Numbered from the stretch's first letter, positions 18,264 through 27,761 are shown. The stretch: 64,000 nucleotides of DNA from Paracoccus lichenicola (GCF_009708075.1 NZ_WMBT01000004.1:62001-126000); one strand, 5' to 3'. The notes: generated by a model not told the origin, from the sequence alone. Numbers and translations: made by a program.

Positions 18264-19003
18264 CACAGCGACAGGCGCTGCTTCAGCGCGGCCATCGCCT
18301 GGGCCACACGGTCCGCGTCCAGGCCCCGCACCACCAGGTTCGTGCCCCAGCCGGTCCCGTCCTGGAAGGGATAGGATCCCAGCGACAGGTCGGGGTAATC
18401 GCCCGCCACGGCCTTCAACCCCTCGGCCACGTCGCTTTCGCCGCGCCGCACCTCGACGCTTTGGGATTGGACAGGGCGGCCGCCGGGCAGGCGCGGGATC
18501 AGCCAATCGACCATGCCGCGGAACACCTCGGGGACGCCCGCCATCACATGGGTGTTGCCGATGGAAAAGCCCGGCGCGGCCGACACGGCATTGTCGATCA
18601 GCGTCGCGCCCACCGGGATGCGGGCCATGCGCAACCGGTTCTCGGTCAATTCCATCCCCAGCCGGTCGCAGCGGGCCTGCATGATGGCGCGGGCGCCGGG
18701 GTGGATCTCGACCGTGGTGCCATGGGCGTCGGCGACCGCGTCGGCGGTGATGTCGTCATGGGTCGGCCCGATGCCGCCGCTGGTGAACAGCAGGTCGTAA
18801 TCCCCGCCCAGGCTTCGGTCCAGGGCGCGGATCGCCGCCACGATCCGGTCGTGGTCATCGGCCACCACGCGGATTTCGCGCAGGTCGAAGCCGGTCGCGG
18901 ACAGCACCTGCGCCAGATGATGCGCGTTGCCTTCCCGCGTGCGGCCCGACAGGATCTCGTCCCCGATCACCAGGATCGCCGCCGTCGGATTGTCGGATTG
19001 CAT
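18263..19003 (-). CDS. Molybdopterin-binding (CinA N-terminal type) protein
   Basis: A 246-residue protein corresponding to the N-terminal MoaB/MoeA-like domain of CinA. Motifs: AAILVIGDEILSGRTREGN, LLFTSGGIGPTHDDITADAV (GGxGPTxDD signature), and HVMAGVPEVFRGM. Full CinA proteins (about 400 residues) also have a C-terminal nicotinamide-nucleotide deamidase domain, which is absent. The N-terminal domain hydrolyses ADP-ribose in some species. Start ATG 19003 gives the usual short leader. It is divergent from map. Confidence 0.85.
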   Translation of the reverse strand: MQSDNPTAAILVIGDEILSGRTREGNAHHLAQVLSATGFDLREIRVVADDHDRIVAAIRALDRSLGGDYDLLFTSGGIGPTHDDITADAVADAHGTTVEIHPGARAIMQARCDRLGMELTENRLRMARIPVGATLIDNAVSAAPGFSIGNTHVMAGVPEVFRGMVDWLIPRLPGGRPVQSQSVEVRRGESDVAEGLKAVAGDYPDLSLGSYPFQDGTGWGTNLVVRGLDADRVAQAMAALKQRLSL

Positions 19004-19111
19004 TGCATCGCCCCCTGAAAACCTGTGCTGGCATGGTTCTATGCCCACGCGCGGGGCTGGAACAAGGGACCATCCGAGTCTATCTATCTGGCCCAGACGA
19101 AAGGATCTCCG

Positions 19112-19909
19112 ATGGACCAGAGCCATATCACCAAGGAAGGCATCCGCATCCATGCGCGCGAGGATTTCGCCGGGATGCACAAGGCGGGGGCCGTGGCGTC
19201 GCAGATCCTGGACGAGGTGGGACCGCTGGTGCAGCCGGGCGTCACCACCGGCGCGCTGGACGACTTCATCACCCGCCGGGTCCAGGACCTGGGCGTGACC
19301 TCGGCCACCATCGGCTATCGCGGCTATGAACATGCCAGCTGCATCAGCGTGAACCATGTCGTCTGCCACGGCATCCCGGGCGACAAGGTCCTGGCCGACG
19401 GCGACATCCTGAACATCGACGTGACCGTGATCGTCGATGGCTGGTATGGCGATTCCAGCCGCATGTATGTGGCGGGCCGCGCATCCATCAAGGCACGCCG
19501 CCTGATCCAGGTGACGCATGACGCGCTGATGAAGGGGATCGACGCGGTGCGCCCCGGCGCCACCTTCGGCGACATCGGCGCGGCGATCCAGACCTATGCC
19601 GAGGGGCATGGCATGTCGGTGGTGCGCGACTTTTGCGGCCACGGGCTTGGCCGCGTCTTCCACGCCCCGCCCAACGTCCTGCATTTCGGTCGCCCCGGCA
19701 AAGGCCCGGTGCTGGAAGAAGGCATGTTCTTCACCATCGAGCCGATGATCAACCTGGGCCGCCCCGAGACCAAGGTGCTGGCCGACGACTGGACCGCCGT
19801 GACTCGCGACAAGTCGCTGTCCGCGCAGTTCGAGCATTCCATCGGCGTCACCGCGGACGGCTGCGAGATCTTCACCGGGTCGGACAAGTTCTTTCCCGAA
19901 CTGGGCTGA
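19112..19909 (+). CDS. map: Type I methionine aminopeptidase
   Basis: A 265-residue MetAP that removes N-terminal methionine from new proteins. The five metal ligands sit in recognisable contexts: ILNIDVTVIVDGWYGDSSRM (two Asp), FCGHGLGRVFH (His), FFTIEPMINLG (Glu) and SAQFEHSIGVT (Glu). The substrate-binding histidine is in VNHVVCHGIPG. Length and the absence of a zinc-finger N-terminus match bacterial type Ia. The start at 19112 is taken because the upstream sequence in frame reads poorly and AAAGGA precedes the ATG. Confidence 0.93.
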   Translation: MDQSHITKEGIRIHAREDFAGMHKAGAVASQILDEVGPLVQPGVTTGALDDFITRRVQDLGVTSATIGYRGYEHASCISVNHVVCHGIPGDKVLADGDILNIDVTVIVDGWYGDSSRMYVAGRASIKARRLIQVTHDALMKGIDAVRPGATFGDIGAAIQTYAEGHGMSVVRDFCGHGLGRVFHAPPNVLHFGRPGKGPVLEEGMFFTIEPMINLGRPETKVLADDWTAVTRDKSLSAQFEHSIGVTADGCEIFTGSDKFFPELG

Positions 19910-19918
19910 CCGCCGTCT

Positions 19919-22900
19919 TCAGGCCTGTCCCTCGGGCGGCCTGACCCGCATCACCGCGCAATAGAGTGCCGGCACGAAGACCAGCGTGATCAGCGTGCCG
20001 GCGATGATGCCGCCCATCATGGCAAAGGCCATCGGTCCCCAGAACACCTGCCGCGCGATGGGGATCAGCGCCAGCGACGCCGCCGCCGCCGTCAGCAGGA
20101 TCGGACGGGCGCGGCTGTCGGACGCCTCGAACACGGCCTGCCAGGGGCTGCGGCCCTTGTGCAGCAGTTCCTGGATCTCGTTGACCAGGATGACCGAGTT
20201 GCGGATCAGGATGCCGATCAGCGCCAGGATCCCCAGGATCGCGACAAAGCCCATCGGCACGCCAAAGGGCACCAGCACGGCGACCACCCCGATCAGGCCC
20301 AGGGGCGCCGCCGCAAAGACGATCAGCGACAAGCGGAAGCTTTGCATCTGCGCCATCACCAGCAGCGCCATGATCAGCAGCATGACGGGCACCACGGCCG
20401 CGATCGGCTCCTGGCTGTCGGCCGAGGTTTCGACGGTGCCGCCCACGGTGATCGTCACGTCGGTGGGCAGGCCCGTCTGGAATTCGGCCACGGCGGGCGC
20501 TAGCGCATCGACCAGCGTGGCGGGCTGGTCCCTGGTGGCGATGGCCGCCTTGACCGTCACCGTCGGCAGCCCGTCGCGCTGCGCGATCAACGGCTGTTCG
20601 GTCGCATAGTCCAGCGACATGATCGACGACAGCGGCGTCGCATGTCCGCTGGCCAATCTCAGTTGCAGGTTGCGGATCGAATCCAGGGAGGTCCGGTCCT
20701 CGGCCTCGCCGCGCCCGACAACGTCGATCAGGAAGATGCCGTCGCGAAGCTGCGTGACGGTCTTGCCGGAAAACAGCGCCGACAGGGTATCGGCGATCTC
20801 TTGCGTGGTCACGCCCAGCCGGCGTGCCTGATCCTGGTCGATCTCCAGCCGGACGACGCGCGCAGGCTCGTTCCAGTCCATCGAGATGTCGCGCAGCCGC
20901 GGCTCTTGCGCCAGCACGGCCGCCAGGTCGCGCGCGGCGTCGCGGGCGGCGTCGGCATCGGGCGCGCTGACGCGGTACTGCACGGGCTTGCCGACCGGCG
21001 GGCCGATTTCCAGGTTCTTGACATAGATGTCCACGCCCGCGAATTCGCGCGCGGCCCGGTCCATGATCTGCGCCTTCAGCCGGTCGCGTGCGGCCAGGTT
21101 GGGCGTCTGGATGACGATCTGGCCCATGTAGGGTCCCGGCGTCGGCACATCCATGGCCAGCACGAAGCGCGGCGCGCCGCGGCCGACATAGGATGTCCAG
21201 AACAGCACGTCCTCGTTGCCCGCCAGCATCGCCTCCAGCCGGTCCATGTCCGCGCGCGTCCTGGCGATCGACGTGTTCTGGCGTTCGACGACATCGACCA
21301 GAACCTCGGTCCGGTCGGATGTGGGGAAGAACTGCTGTTCCACGAAGCGCATCCCCCAGACCGAGACGGCGAACAGCGCCAGCGTGACGGCGATCACGAT
21401 CCACCAAAAGCGCATCGACCACAGCAGCAGCCCGTGGAACCGGCGCCGCAGCCAGCCGGGCTTGTGTTCGTGGGCGTGATAGGTCCGCAGGAAGGCCACG
21501 CCCAGCAATGGCGCGAACAGCACCGCGACGATCCAGGAAATCACCAGCGACACGGCGATCACCACGAACAGCGAAAAGGTGAATTCGCCCGCCGCCGAAC
21601 TGTTCAGCCCGATGGGGATGAAGCCCGCCACCGTGACCAGCGTGCCGGTCAGCATCGGGAAGGCGATCGAGGTCCAGGCATAGCTGGCGGCACTTTCCAG
21701 CGACTCGCCGATCTCCAGCCGCGAGATCATCGTCTCGATGGCGATCATCGCGTCATCGACCAGAAGCCCGAGCGCGATGATCAGCGCGCCCAGCGAGATG
21801 CGCTGCAACGTGATGCCATACAAATCCAGGATCACGAAGGTGATGGCCAGCACCAGCGGAATGGTCAGCGTCACGACAAAGCCCGCGCGGAAGCCCAGGC
21901 TGATGAAGCTGACGACCAGCACGATCAGCACGGCTTCGGCCAGGGCCTTCACGAAGTGGTCCACAGCGTAATCGACCACATGGGGCTGGTCGGCGATCTT
22001 GGCCATCTCGATGCCCACGGGCAGTTCGGCCGCCACGCGTCCCATCAGCGCGTCCAGTTCCTTGCCGAATTCCAGGATGTTCTCGCCGTCGCGCATCCCG
22101 ATCTGCAGGCCGATGGCGGGCTTGCCGTTATAGCGGAACAGCGATTGCGGCGGGTCCTGGTAACCGCGGGTGACGGTCGCGACATCGCCCAGGTTGAAGA
22201 ACCGCTCTCCCACGCGCAGGTTGACGGCGGCGATGGATTCGGCGTCGTCGAACTGCCCGCCCACGCGGACCAGCACCTGTTCCGGCCCGGCCTGGATCAC
22301 GCCCGAGGGCTGGATCGCGTTCTGCTGGGCCAGGGTCGCGACCACCTGCTGCTGGTTCAGCCCAAGCGCCGCCAGGCGGGCGGCCGAGAATTCCAGATAG
22401 ATCTGTTCGGCCTGCTCGCCCAGAAGCTCGGTCTTGCCGGCGGCGTCAAGGGCTGCGACCTGCTTGCGGATGCGTTCGACCCGGTCGCGCAATTCGCGCG
22501 GGCTGTATCCGTCGGCGGTGAAGGCATAGATGTTGCCGTACACGTCGCCGAAATCGTCGTTGAACTGGAAGCCCGCGAATTCCTCGGGGAAATCCGGGCG
22601 GATGTCGGACATCATCTCGCGCACGCGCTTCCAGATGTCGGGAACCTGGGGACCGCGCGTGGTGGGCAGCAGTTCCAGATAGACGACCGCCTGGCCCGGC
22701 ATGGTGACCGACCGGGTGAAGTAAAGCTCGTCCAGTTCCTCCAGCTTCTTCTCGATCCGGGCGGTGACCTGGTTCAGCGTCTCCTCGACCGTGGCGCCAG
22801 GCAGCGAGGCGCTGATCACCATGATCTTGATGGTGAAGTTCGGGTCCTCCTCGCGGCCGAGGTTGTTGTAGCTGATCGTCCCCGCCAGCAGCGAGACGAT

Positions 22901-22963
22901 CAGCAGGAACCACACGAAGCTGCGGTGGTTCAGCGCCCAGTCGGACAGGTTGAAACGTTTCAT
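19919..22963 (-). CDS. RND efflux transporter permease subunit
   Basis: A 1014-residue AcrB/MMPL-type inner-membrane pump. The N-terminus runs into the first transmembrane helix (FVWFLLIVSLLAGTISYNNL) and then GREEDPNFTIKIMVISASLPGA. The central helix block has GALIIALGLLVDDAMIAIE, with the paired acidic residues of the proton relay in TM4, and a matching C-terminal block holds GILALIGILIRNSVILVNEI. The REEDP-type N-terminus places it with the less studied alphaproteobacterial RND group beside MdtBC/CusA relatives. Its start overlaps the end of the second adaptor gene by four bases. Confidence 0.92.
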   Translation of the reverse strand: MKRFNLSDWALNHRSFVWFLLIVSLLAGTISYNNLGREEDPNFTIKIMVISASLPGATVEETLNQVTARIEKKLEELDELYFTRSVTMPGQAVVYLELLPTTRGPQVPDIWKRVREMMSDIRPDFPEEFAGFQFNDDFGDVYGNIYAFTADGYSPRELRDRVERIRKQVAALDAAGKTELLGEQAEQIYLEFSAARLAALGLNQQQVVATLAQQNAIQPSGVIQAGPEQVLVRVGGQFDDAESIAAVNLRVGERFFNLGDVATVTRGYQDPPQSLFRYNGKPAIGLQIGMRDGENILEFGKELDALMGRVAAELPVGIEMAKIADQPHVVDYAVDHFVKALAEAVLIVLVVSFISLGFRAGFVVTLTIPLVLAITFVILDLYGITLQRISLGALIIALGLLVDDAMIAIETMISRLEIGESLESAASYAWTSIAFPMLTGTLVTVAGFIPIGLNSSAAGEFTFSLFVVIAVSLVISWIVAVLFAPLLGVAFLRTYHAHEHKPGWLRRRFHGLLLWSMRFWWIVIAVTLALFAVSVWGMRFVEQQFFPTSDRTEVLVDVVERQNTSIARTRADMDRLEAMLAGNEDVLFWTSYVGRGAPRFVLAMDVPTPGPYMGQIVIQTPNLAARDRLKAQIMDRAAREFAGVDIYVKNLEIGPPVGKPVQYRVSAPDADAARDAARDLAAVLAQEPRLRDISMDWNEPARVVRLEIDQDQARRLGVTTQEIADTLSALFSGKTVTQLRDGIFLIDVVGRGEAEDRTSLDSIRNLQLRLASGHATPLSSIMSLDYATEQPLIAQRDGLPTVTVKAAIATRDQPATLVDALAPAVAEFQTGLPTDVTITVGGTVETSADSQEPIAAVVPVMLLIMALLVMAQMQSFRLSLIVFAAAPLGLIGVVAVLVPFGVPMGFVAILGILALIGILIRNSVILVNEIQELLHKGRSPWQAVFEASDSRARPILLTAAAASLALIPIARQVFWGPMAFAMMGGIIAGTLITLVFVPALYCAVMRVRPPEGQA

Positions 22964-24060
22964 GGCCGGACCCTCGGTCCCACGGGTTGACCGTCGGACA
23001 GCGAATGGACGCCGCGGATCACCACCTCGTCCCCGGGTTCAAGCCCTTCGCCGATCAGCACGCGGTCGTGGAATTCGGCGGTCGGCGTGACGGGCACGGC
23101 CTCGACCCGCGCCCCCTCGCCTTCGCGCCGGACGCGCCAGACATGGGGGGCGCCGTCGCGCCGGAAGATCGCGGCAGCCGACAGCATCAGCGCGGGTTCG
23201 CTGGCGGTGCCAAGCCGGGCGCGGATCAGCGCGCCAAGGCGGAAGGGGGAATCGGGCGGCAGGGTCAGATACAGCCGCCGCGTCCGGGTCGCGGCATCGG
23301 CGATCGGGTCGATCCGGTCCAGCACCGCGCGGACCTGCCGGGCCGGATCGGTGCGCTGCCAGACGGTGAAGGCGGCATCGCGGGGCAGGCCCGCCAGGGC
23401 GGATTCGGGCAGGTCGATCACGGCTTCGCGCCGATCCTCGGCCGACAGCTGCAGGACCGGCGTGCCCGCCCCCAGCACGCTGCCGGGCGCTTCATAGACC
23501 GCGCTGACCACCCCCGAAAAGGGCGCGGTCATGCGGGCATAGCCCTGGGCATCCTGCGCCTGCACCAGCGCGGACCGGGCCTGTTCGGCCCCGGCCTCGG
23601 CCGCGGCGGCGGCGCGCTGCGCTTGTTCCAGTTGCGCCGCAGACGCGACGTTGCGGGCGGCCAGCGCCCTTGTCCGTTCCAGCGTCAGGCGGGCGGTGTC
23701 GCGCTGCACCTCGGCCGCGGCAAGGGCGGCTTCGGCGGCGCGGGTGGTCGCCTCCAGATCCTCGGCGGCCAGGTTGGCCAGCACGTCGCCCTGCCGGACC
23801 CGGTCGCCCAGATCCACGGGGCGCGACACCATCCGGCCCAGCGTCTGGAAGGCCATCGTCACCTGCGTGCGCGAGGCCACGACCCCGGGGATCCAGCGCG
23901 CATCCTCGCCCCGGTCCTCGACGATCTCGGACACGACGGGGCGGATCGGGATGTCGCCCTGGGCATGGGAGCTGAAGTCGAGCCATGCGGGCAGGTCCAG
24001 GGCGCGGACCGGCGCGGCGCAGGTCAGCGCGGCCAGCAGGGCGATCGGCAGGACCTTCAT
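22960..24060 (-). CDS. RND efflux periplasmic adaptor subunit (second)
   Basis: A 366-residue membrane-fusion protein. It has a signal peptide (MKVLPIALLAALTCAAPVRA), a lipoyl/barrel-sandwich segment GRMVSRPVDLGDRVRQGDVLA and a long alpha-helical hairpin rich in Ala and Glu (about residues 105-170). A second lipoyl half follows (YARMTAPFSGVVSAVYEAPG), then beta-barrel domains. It should connect the RND pump to an outer-membrane channel. It is coupled to both neighbours by four-base overlaps. It shares domain order but little direct identity with the adaptor at 24057. Confidence 0.9.
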   Translation of the reverse strand: MKVLPIALLAALTCAAPVRALDLPAWLDFSSHAQGDIPIRPVVSEIVEDRGEDARWIPGVVASRTQVTMAFQTLGRMVSRPVDLGDRVRQGDVLANLAAEDLEATTRAAEAALAAAEVQRDTARLTLERTRALAARNVASAAQLEQAQRAAAAAEAGAEQARSALVQAQDAQGYARMTAPFSGVVSAVYEAPGSVLGAGTPVLQLSAEDRREAVIDLPESALAGLPRDAAFTVWQRTDPARQVRAVLDRIDPIADAATRTRRLYLTLPPDSPFRLGALIRARLGTASEPALMLSAAAIFRRDGAPHVWRVRREGEGARVEAVPVTPTAEFHDRVLIGEGLEPGDEVVIRGVHSLSDGQPVGPRVRP

Positions 24061-25121
24061 GGCAGCGCCTCGGCCTGCCGCACCTGCCGGCCCGGATAAA
24101 GAAGCTGAGAGCCTGCGCCCACCACGACATCGCCCGCCCGGATGCCGCCGGACAGATAGACCACGTCATTGGCGAAATGGCCGATGGTCACCGGCACCAG
24201 GCTGACCCGGTTTTCCCCGTCCAGACGCCACACGGCGGGCCGGTCGCCATCGCGCATCAGCGCCGTCCAGGGCACGGCGATCCCCGCGTTCGCGGCGATG
24301 TCCACATGGCCGCGCACGGCAGCCCCCAGCAGGGCGGTGTCGCCGTCCCCATCGTCGATGCCGACGCGCAGGGTCACGGTTCCCGTGGCCGGATCGACCA
24401 GGGGCGAGATTTCCGTCACCGTTCCCCGCATCGGGGGGCGGTCGATGTCGATGGTCTCCAGCCGCACCGGGGCGCCCAAGGCGCTGTCCAGGCCGGGATG
24501 ATCGGGGGCGTCGAACACGGCCTCCAGCCCTTCCAGCGTGGCGATGGTCAGCACCGCCTGCGCCGCGCCGACGATCTGGCCGGGCGCCATGTCGCGGGCG
24601 GTCACCACGGCATCCGTGGGCGCGCGCAGGATCGTGTCCCCGACCGCCCGGCGGGCCTGGTCCAGCGTGCTTTCGGCGCGCTCGGTGGCGCCCTGTGCCT
24701 CGGACAGGGCTTGCAGGGCCTCGTCGCGGGCGGCGCGGGTGCCGACGCCCCGCGCCAGCAGCGCCTCGGCCCGGTCGGCGGCCTGGCGGGCCTGCGCCAG
24801 ACCGGCGCGCGCCGCGGCCAGCCCGGCCTCGGCCACGCGCAGGGCCTGGTCCTGCTGGACCGAATCCAGCCGCGCGAGTTCCTGCCCCTGCCTCACCCGG
24901 TCGCCTTCATCGACCAGGACGCCCGTCACGCGCCCGGCCTGGCGAAAGCTCATCTCGACGCTGTCGGTGGCGGCGATGCTGCCCGAAAGCTGCAGGTCAA
25001 GCCGGACCGCCCTTTCCCGGGCCGCGACCAGTTCGACGCGCAACGGCTCGCCCTGCGGCAACGCCGGGGACGCGCTTGCACCCACAGCAGCAATGAACCA
25101 GGCAAATCGAAACACGCGCAT
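24057..25121 (-). CDS. RND efflux periplasmic adaptor subunit (first)
   Basis: A 354-residue membrane-fusion protein, first gene of the three-gene efflux operon. An N-terminal export signal (MRVFRFAWFIAAVGASASPA) precedes FRQAGRVTGVLVDEGDRVRQ (lipoyl half 1), an Ala/Arg-rich helical hairpin, and DTILRAPTDAVVTARDMAPGQ (lipoyl half 2). Two adaptor genes ahead of one pump suggest a heteromeric adaptor ring. No outer-membrane factor or TetR regulator is adjacent. GTG at 25127 is a possible alternative start; ATG 25121 has GGGA upstream. Confidence 0.88.
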   Translation of the reverse strand: MRVFRFAWFIAAVGASASPALPQGEPLRVELVAARERAVRLDLQLSGSIAATDSVEMSFRQAGRVTGVLVDEGDRVRQGQELARLDSVQQDQALRVAEAGLAAARAGLAQARQAADRAEALLARGVGTRAARDEALQALSEAQGATERAESTLDQARRAVGDTILRAPTDAVVTARDMAPGQIVGAAQAVLTIATLEGLEAVFDAPDHPGLDSALGAPVRLETIDIDRPPMRGTVTEISPLVDPATGTVTLRVGIDDGDGDTALLGAAVRGHVDIAANAGIAVPWTALMRDGDRPAVWRLDGENRVSLVPVTIGHFANDVVYLSGGIRAGDVVVGAGSQLLYPGRQVRQAEALP

Positions 25122-25186
25122 AAACACGTCCCATCAAATGTCGTATTTGTGTGCGTCATAATCGGAGCCGAGAAAAGGCCCTGCCT

Positions 25187-26374
25187 TCACGTCACCGCGG
25201 CCTTGTGATGAAACTTTTCGGCATCCCAGGACCCGTCGCGCAGGATCCGGGCCAGCGTTTCGACCGCGCGGCCGACATCGTCACCGTCGTTGTAAAGCGG
25301 CGCGAAGCCGAAGCGCAGCACGTCGGGCGCGCGGAAATCGCCCACCACGCCCGCCGCGATCAGCGCCTGCATGACCGCATAGGCCTGCGGATGGCGGAAC
25401 CCGACTTGCGACCCGCGCCGCGCCGGATCGCGGGGCGAGTTCAGTGTCAGGCCGGGGCATTGCGCCTCGACGCCCGCGATGAAGGCCTGGGTCAATTCGA
25501 TCGACCGGGCGCGCAGGTCGGACAGCGCGACGCCGTCCCAGACATCCAGCGCGGCGTCCAGCGCGGTCAGGGCGATCACCGGCGGCGTGCCGACGCGCAT
25601 CCGCTCGACCCCGGCGGCGGGGCGATAACCTTCCTCGAAGGCGAAGGGCGCGTCGTGCCCCATCCAGCCTTGCAGGATCGGCTGGGCGGCATCGGCATGG
25701 CGCGGATGGGTCCAGATGAAGGCCGGCGCGCCCGGCCCGCCGTTGAGATACTTGTAGGTGCAGCCGACCGCGAAATCGGCATCCGCCCCGGTCAGGTCCA
25801 CATCGACCGCCCCCGCCGAATGGGCCAGGTCCCACAAGGCCAGTGCGCCCGCGTCATGCGCCCTTGCCGTCAGCGCGGCCATGTCGTGGCGGCGGCCGGT
25901 GCGGTAATCGACCTCGGTCAGCATCAGGACGGCCAGATCCGGGGTGATGGCGTCCTCGACCGCCTCGGGGGCGACCACGCGCAATTCGGCGCCGACCGCC
26001 CGGGCCAGGCCCTGGGCCACGTACAGGTCCGACGGAAAGTTGCCGCTGTCGGACAGGATCACCCGGCGGCCGGGGCGCAGGCGCAGCGCGGCGCTGAGGG
26101 CCTGGAACACCTTGATCGACAGGGTGTCGCCCATCACCACCTGCCCCGGACCCGCGCCGATCAGGGGGGCGATGCGGTCGCCAACCTTGCGCGGCTGGAC
26201 ATACCAGCCCGCCTTGTTCCAGCCGGCGATCAGCATGTCCGACCATTCGTCCGCCATCATCCGCGCCACGCGGTCCCGCGCGGCGACAGGCATCGGTCCC
26301 AGCGAATTGCCGTCCAGATAGGTGATGCCCGGGGGCAGGTGAAAGGCGCGGCGGGTGGCGGCGAAATCGGTCAT
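25187..26374 (-). CDS. kynU: Kynureninase
   Basis: A 395-residue PLP enzyme that cleaves L-kynurenine to anthranilate and alanine. Features: YLDGNSLGPMP near the N-terminus (diagnostic of KynU), DEWSDMLIAGWNKAGWY, ILSDSGNFPSDLYVAQGL, LWDLAHSAGAVDVDL with the PLP aspartate, and the Schiff-base lysine in CTYKYLNGGPGAPAF. The C-terminal domain ends with the usual LRFGFAPLYNDGDDV. It is divergent from the formamidase-like gene 63 bases away, giving a two-step tryptophan degradation module; tryptophan dioxygenase is not in the window. Confidence 0.93.
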   Translation of the reverse strand: MTDFAATRRAFHLPPGITYLDGNSLGPMPVAARDRVARMMADEWSDMLIAGWNKAGWYVQPRKVGDRIAPLIGAGPGQVVMGDTLSIKVFQALSAALRLRPGRRVILSDSGNFPSDLYVAQGLARAVGAELRVVAPEAVEDAITPDLAVLMLTEVDYRTGRRHDMAALTARAHDAGALALWDLAHSAGAVDVDLTGADADFAVGCTYKYLNGGPGAPAFIWTHPRHADAAQPILQGWMGHDAPFAFEEGYRPAAGVERMRVGTPPVIALTALDAALDVWDGVALSDLRARSIELTQAFIAGVEAQCPGLTLNSPRDPARRGSQVGFRHPQAYAVMQALIAAGVVGDFRAPDVLRFGFAPLYNDGDDVGRAVETLARILRDGSWDAEKFHHKAAVT

Positions 26375-26437
26375 GGCGGTTCCCTCTCTTGACCGCAGGC
26401 TAGCACCGGCCTTTCCTGCCGGAAAGAGAGGGACAGG
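26375..26437. promoter_or_regulatory. Symmetrical divergent promoter region of the kynurenine genes
   Basis: The 63-base gap holds a perfect 10-bp inverted repeat, TCCCTCTCTT (26381-26390) and AAGAGAGGGA (26424-26433), so each divergent gene has the same ribosome-binding sequence AAGAGAGGGA. A second, inner inverted repeat CCGGC/GCCGG (26406-26422) lies near the centre. The inner palindrome is a candidate operator for a regulator shared by both genes. Confidence 0.45.
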
Positions 26438-27232
26438 ATGCTGTATCACGTCACCGACTGGGACGACGCCTATGCCAACGGCGCGCATATCCCGCAGGCC
26501 GAGGGCTTCGTGCCCCGCTGGCAGGATGCCGCCGCCCGGTTCCGCAAGGCCCACCCGCCCGAGCCGCTGGGGCGCGGCCACCTGTTCCGCCCGGCAGGCC
26601 GCGCGCGGGGGCTGATGGTCTTTGTCCATGGCGGCTACTGGATGGCCTTCGATCCCGGCACCTGGTCGCATCTGGCGGCGGGCGCGCTGGGGCAGGACTG
26701 GGCGGTGGCGATGCCCGCCTATACCCTGGCCCCGCAGGCGCGGATCGCGCAGATGACCTGCGAGGTCGCCCTGGCGGTTGCCGAGGCTGCGGGCCGCGTG
26801 GATGGCCCGGTTGCCCTGACGGGCCATTCGGCGGGCGGGCATCTGGCCGCGCGGATGATCTGCAACGACGGCACCCTGCCTGACGCGGTGGCCGCGCGCG
26901 TGACGGCCTGCGTCCCGATCTCGCCCTTGGCCGACCTGCGCCCCTTGCTGCGCACCGCCAAGAACGCCACGCTGCGGCTGGACGGGTCCGAGGCCATGGC
27001 GGAAAGCCCCGCCCTGCTGTCTCCGCGCCCGGGCATCCCCGTGACCACCTGGGTCGGCGGGATGGAACGGCCCGAGTTCATCCGCCAGGCCCGGCTGCTG
27101 GCCGACATGTGGGCGGGCCTCGGCGCACCCACCGATTGCGTGATCGACCCCGGCCGCCACCATTTCGACGTGATCGAGGGGTTGGAACGGGCGGACAGTC
27201 CGTTGATGGAACGGGTGCTGGTCAGCCGGTAA
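26438..27232 (+). CDS. Alpha/beta hydrolase, kynurenine formamidase-like
   Basis: A 264-residue alpha/beta hydrolase. The oxyanion motif HGGYW is at residues 64-68, and the nucleophile Ser131 lies in LTGHSAGGHLAARM; a C-terminal histidine in DPGRHHFDVIEGL completes the triad. HGGYW and its location opposite kynU point to N-formylkynurenine hydrolysis by an AFMID-type enzyme rather than the bacterial KynB fold. It is divergent from kynU and its last 11 bases overlap the convergent YbaK gene. A general carboxylesterase is the alternative. Confidence 0.82.
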   Translation: MLYHVTDWDDAYANGAHIPQAEGFVPRWQDAAARFRKAHPPEPLGRGHLFRPAGRARGLMVFVHGGYWMAFDPGTWSHLAAGALGQDWAVAMPAYTLAPQARIAQMTCEVALAVAEAAGRVDGPVALTGHSAGGHLAARMICNDGTLPDAVAARVTACVPISPLADLRPLLRTAKNATLRLDGSEAMAESPALLSPRPGIPVTTWVGGMERPEFIRQARLLADMWAGLGAPTDCVIDPGRHHFDVIEGLERADSPLMERVLVSR

Positions 27233-27692
27233 AATCCGCCACCTTCGCCCCCGTCACATCCAGCAGCACCCCCGGCGCGATCGAAAACACATGCCGGGGC
27301 GTGCCTGCCGCCGCCCAGACGCGGTTAAAGTCCAACAGGCGCGGATCGAAAAAGGCCGTCACCAGCTTCAGGTGCCCGACCGGGGCCACGCCGCCGATGG
27401 CGAAGCCGGTTTCCTCGCGGATCAGCGCGGCGTCGGCCTTGCCCAAGGGCTGCCCCGCCACCGCCGCCGCCCTGGCGGGATCGACGCGGTTGCCGCCAGC
27501 GGTCAGGAACAGGACGACATGGCCCGTCGCCTCGCCCCGGAAGATGATCGACTTGGCGATCTGATCGACCGCGCAGCCCGCCGCCCGCGCGGCCTCTTCG
27601 GCGGTGCGGGTGCCGTCGGCCATTTCCAGGATCTCGGTCTGCACCCCCGCCGCATCCAGGGCCGCCCTGACCCGCGCCACGCTTTTGCTCAT
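27222..27692 (-). CDS. YbaK/EbsC family aminoacyl-tRNA deacylase
   Basis: A 156-residue single-domain protein of the YbaK/ProX editing family. The core shows TRTAEEAARAAGCAVDQIAKSI with the conserved lysine, IIFRGEATGHVVLFLTAGGNRVD, and GFAIGGVAPVGH with the GGVxPxGH motif. Such proteins hydrolyse mischarged aminoacyl-tRNA (Cys-, Ala- or Ser-tRNAPro types). Which tRNA is edited cannot be told. AGGAGGATGAC immediately upstream of 27692 is a strong ribosome site. Confidence 0.88.
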   Translation of the reverse strand: MSKSVARVRAALDAAGVQTEILEMADGTRTAEEAARAAGCAVDQIAKSIIFRGEATGHVVLFLTAGGNRVDPARAAAVAGQPLGKADAALIREETGFAIGGVAPVGHLKLVTAFFDPRLLDFNRVWAAAGTPRHVFSIAPGVLLDVTGAKVADFTG

Positions 27693-27761
27693 GTCATCCT
27701 CCTGCGTCTTGCGCCCCGGCGCCAATCGTGCTGTTGCAAGGGGATCATCACGGAGGCCGCC

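Noticed and set aside
20642..22990. A plus-strand open frame of about 780 codons over the RND permease.
   Set aside because: Antisense to a full-length RND pump with clear motifs; no domain is visible in it.
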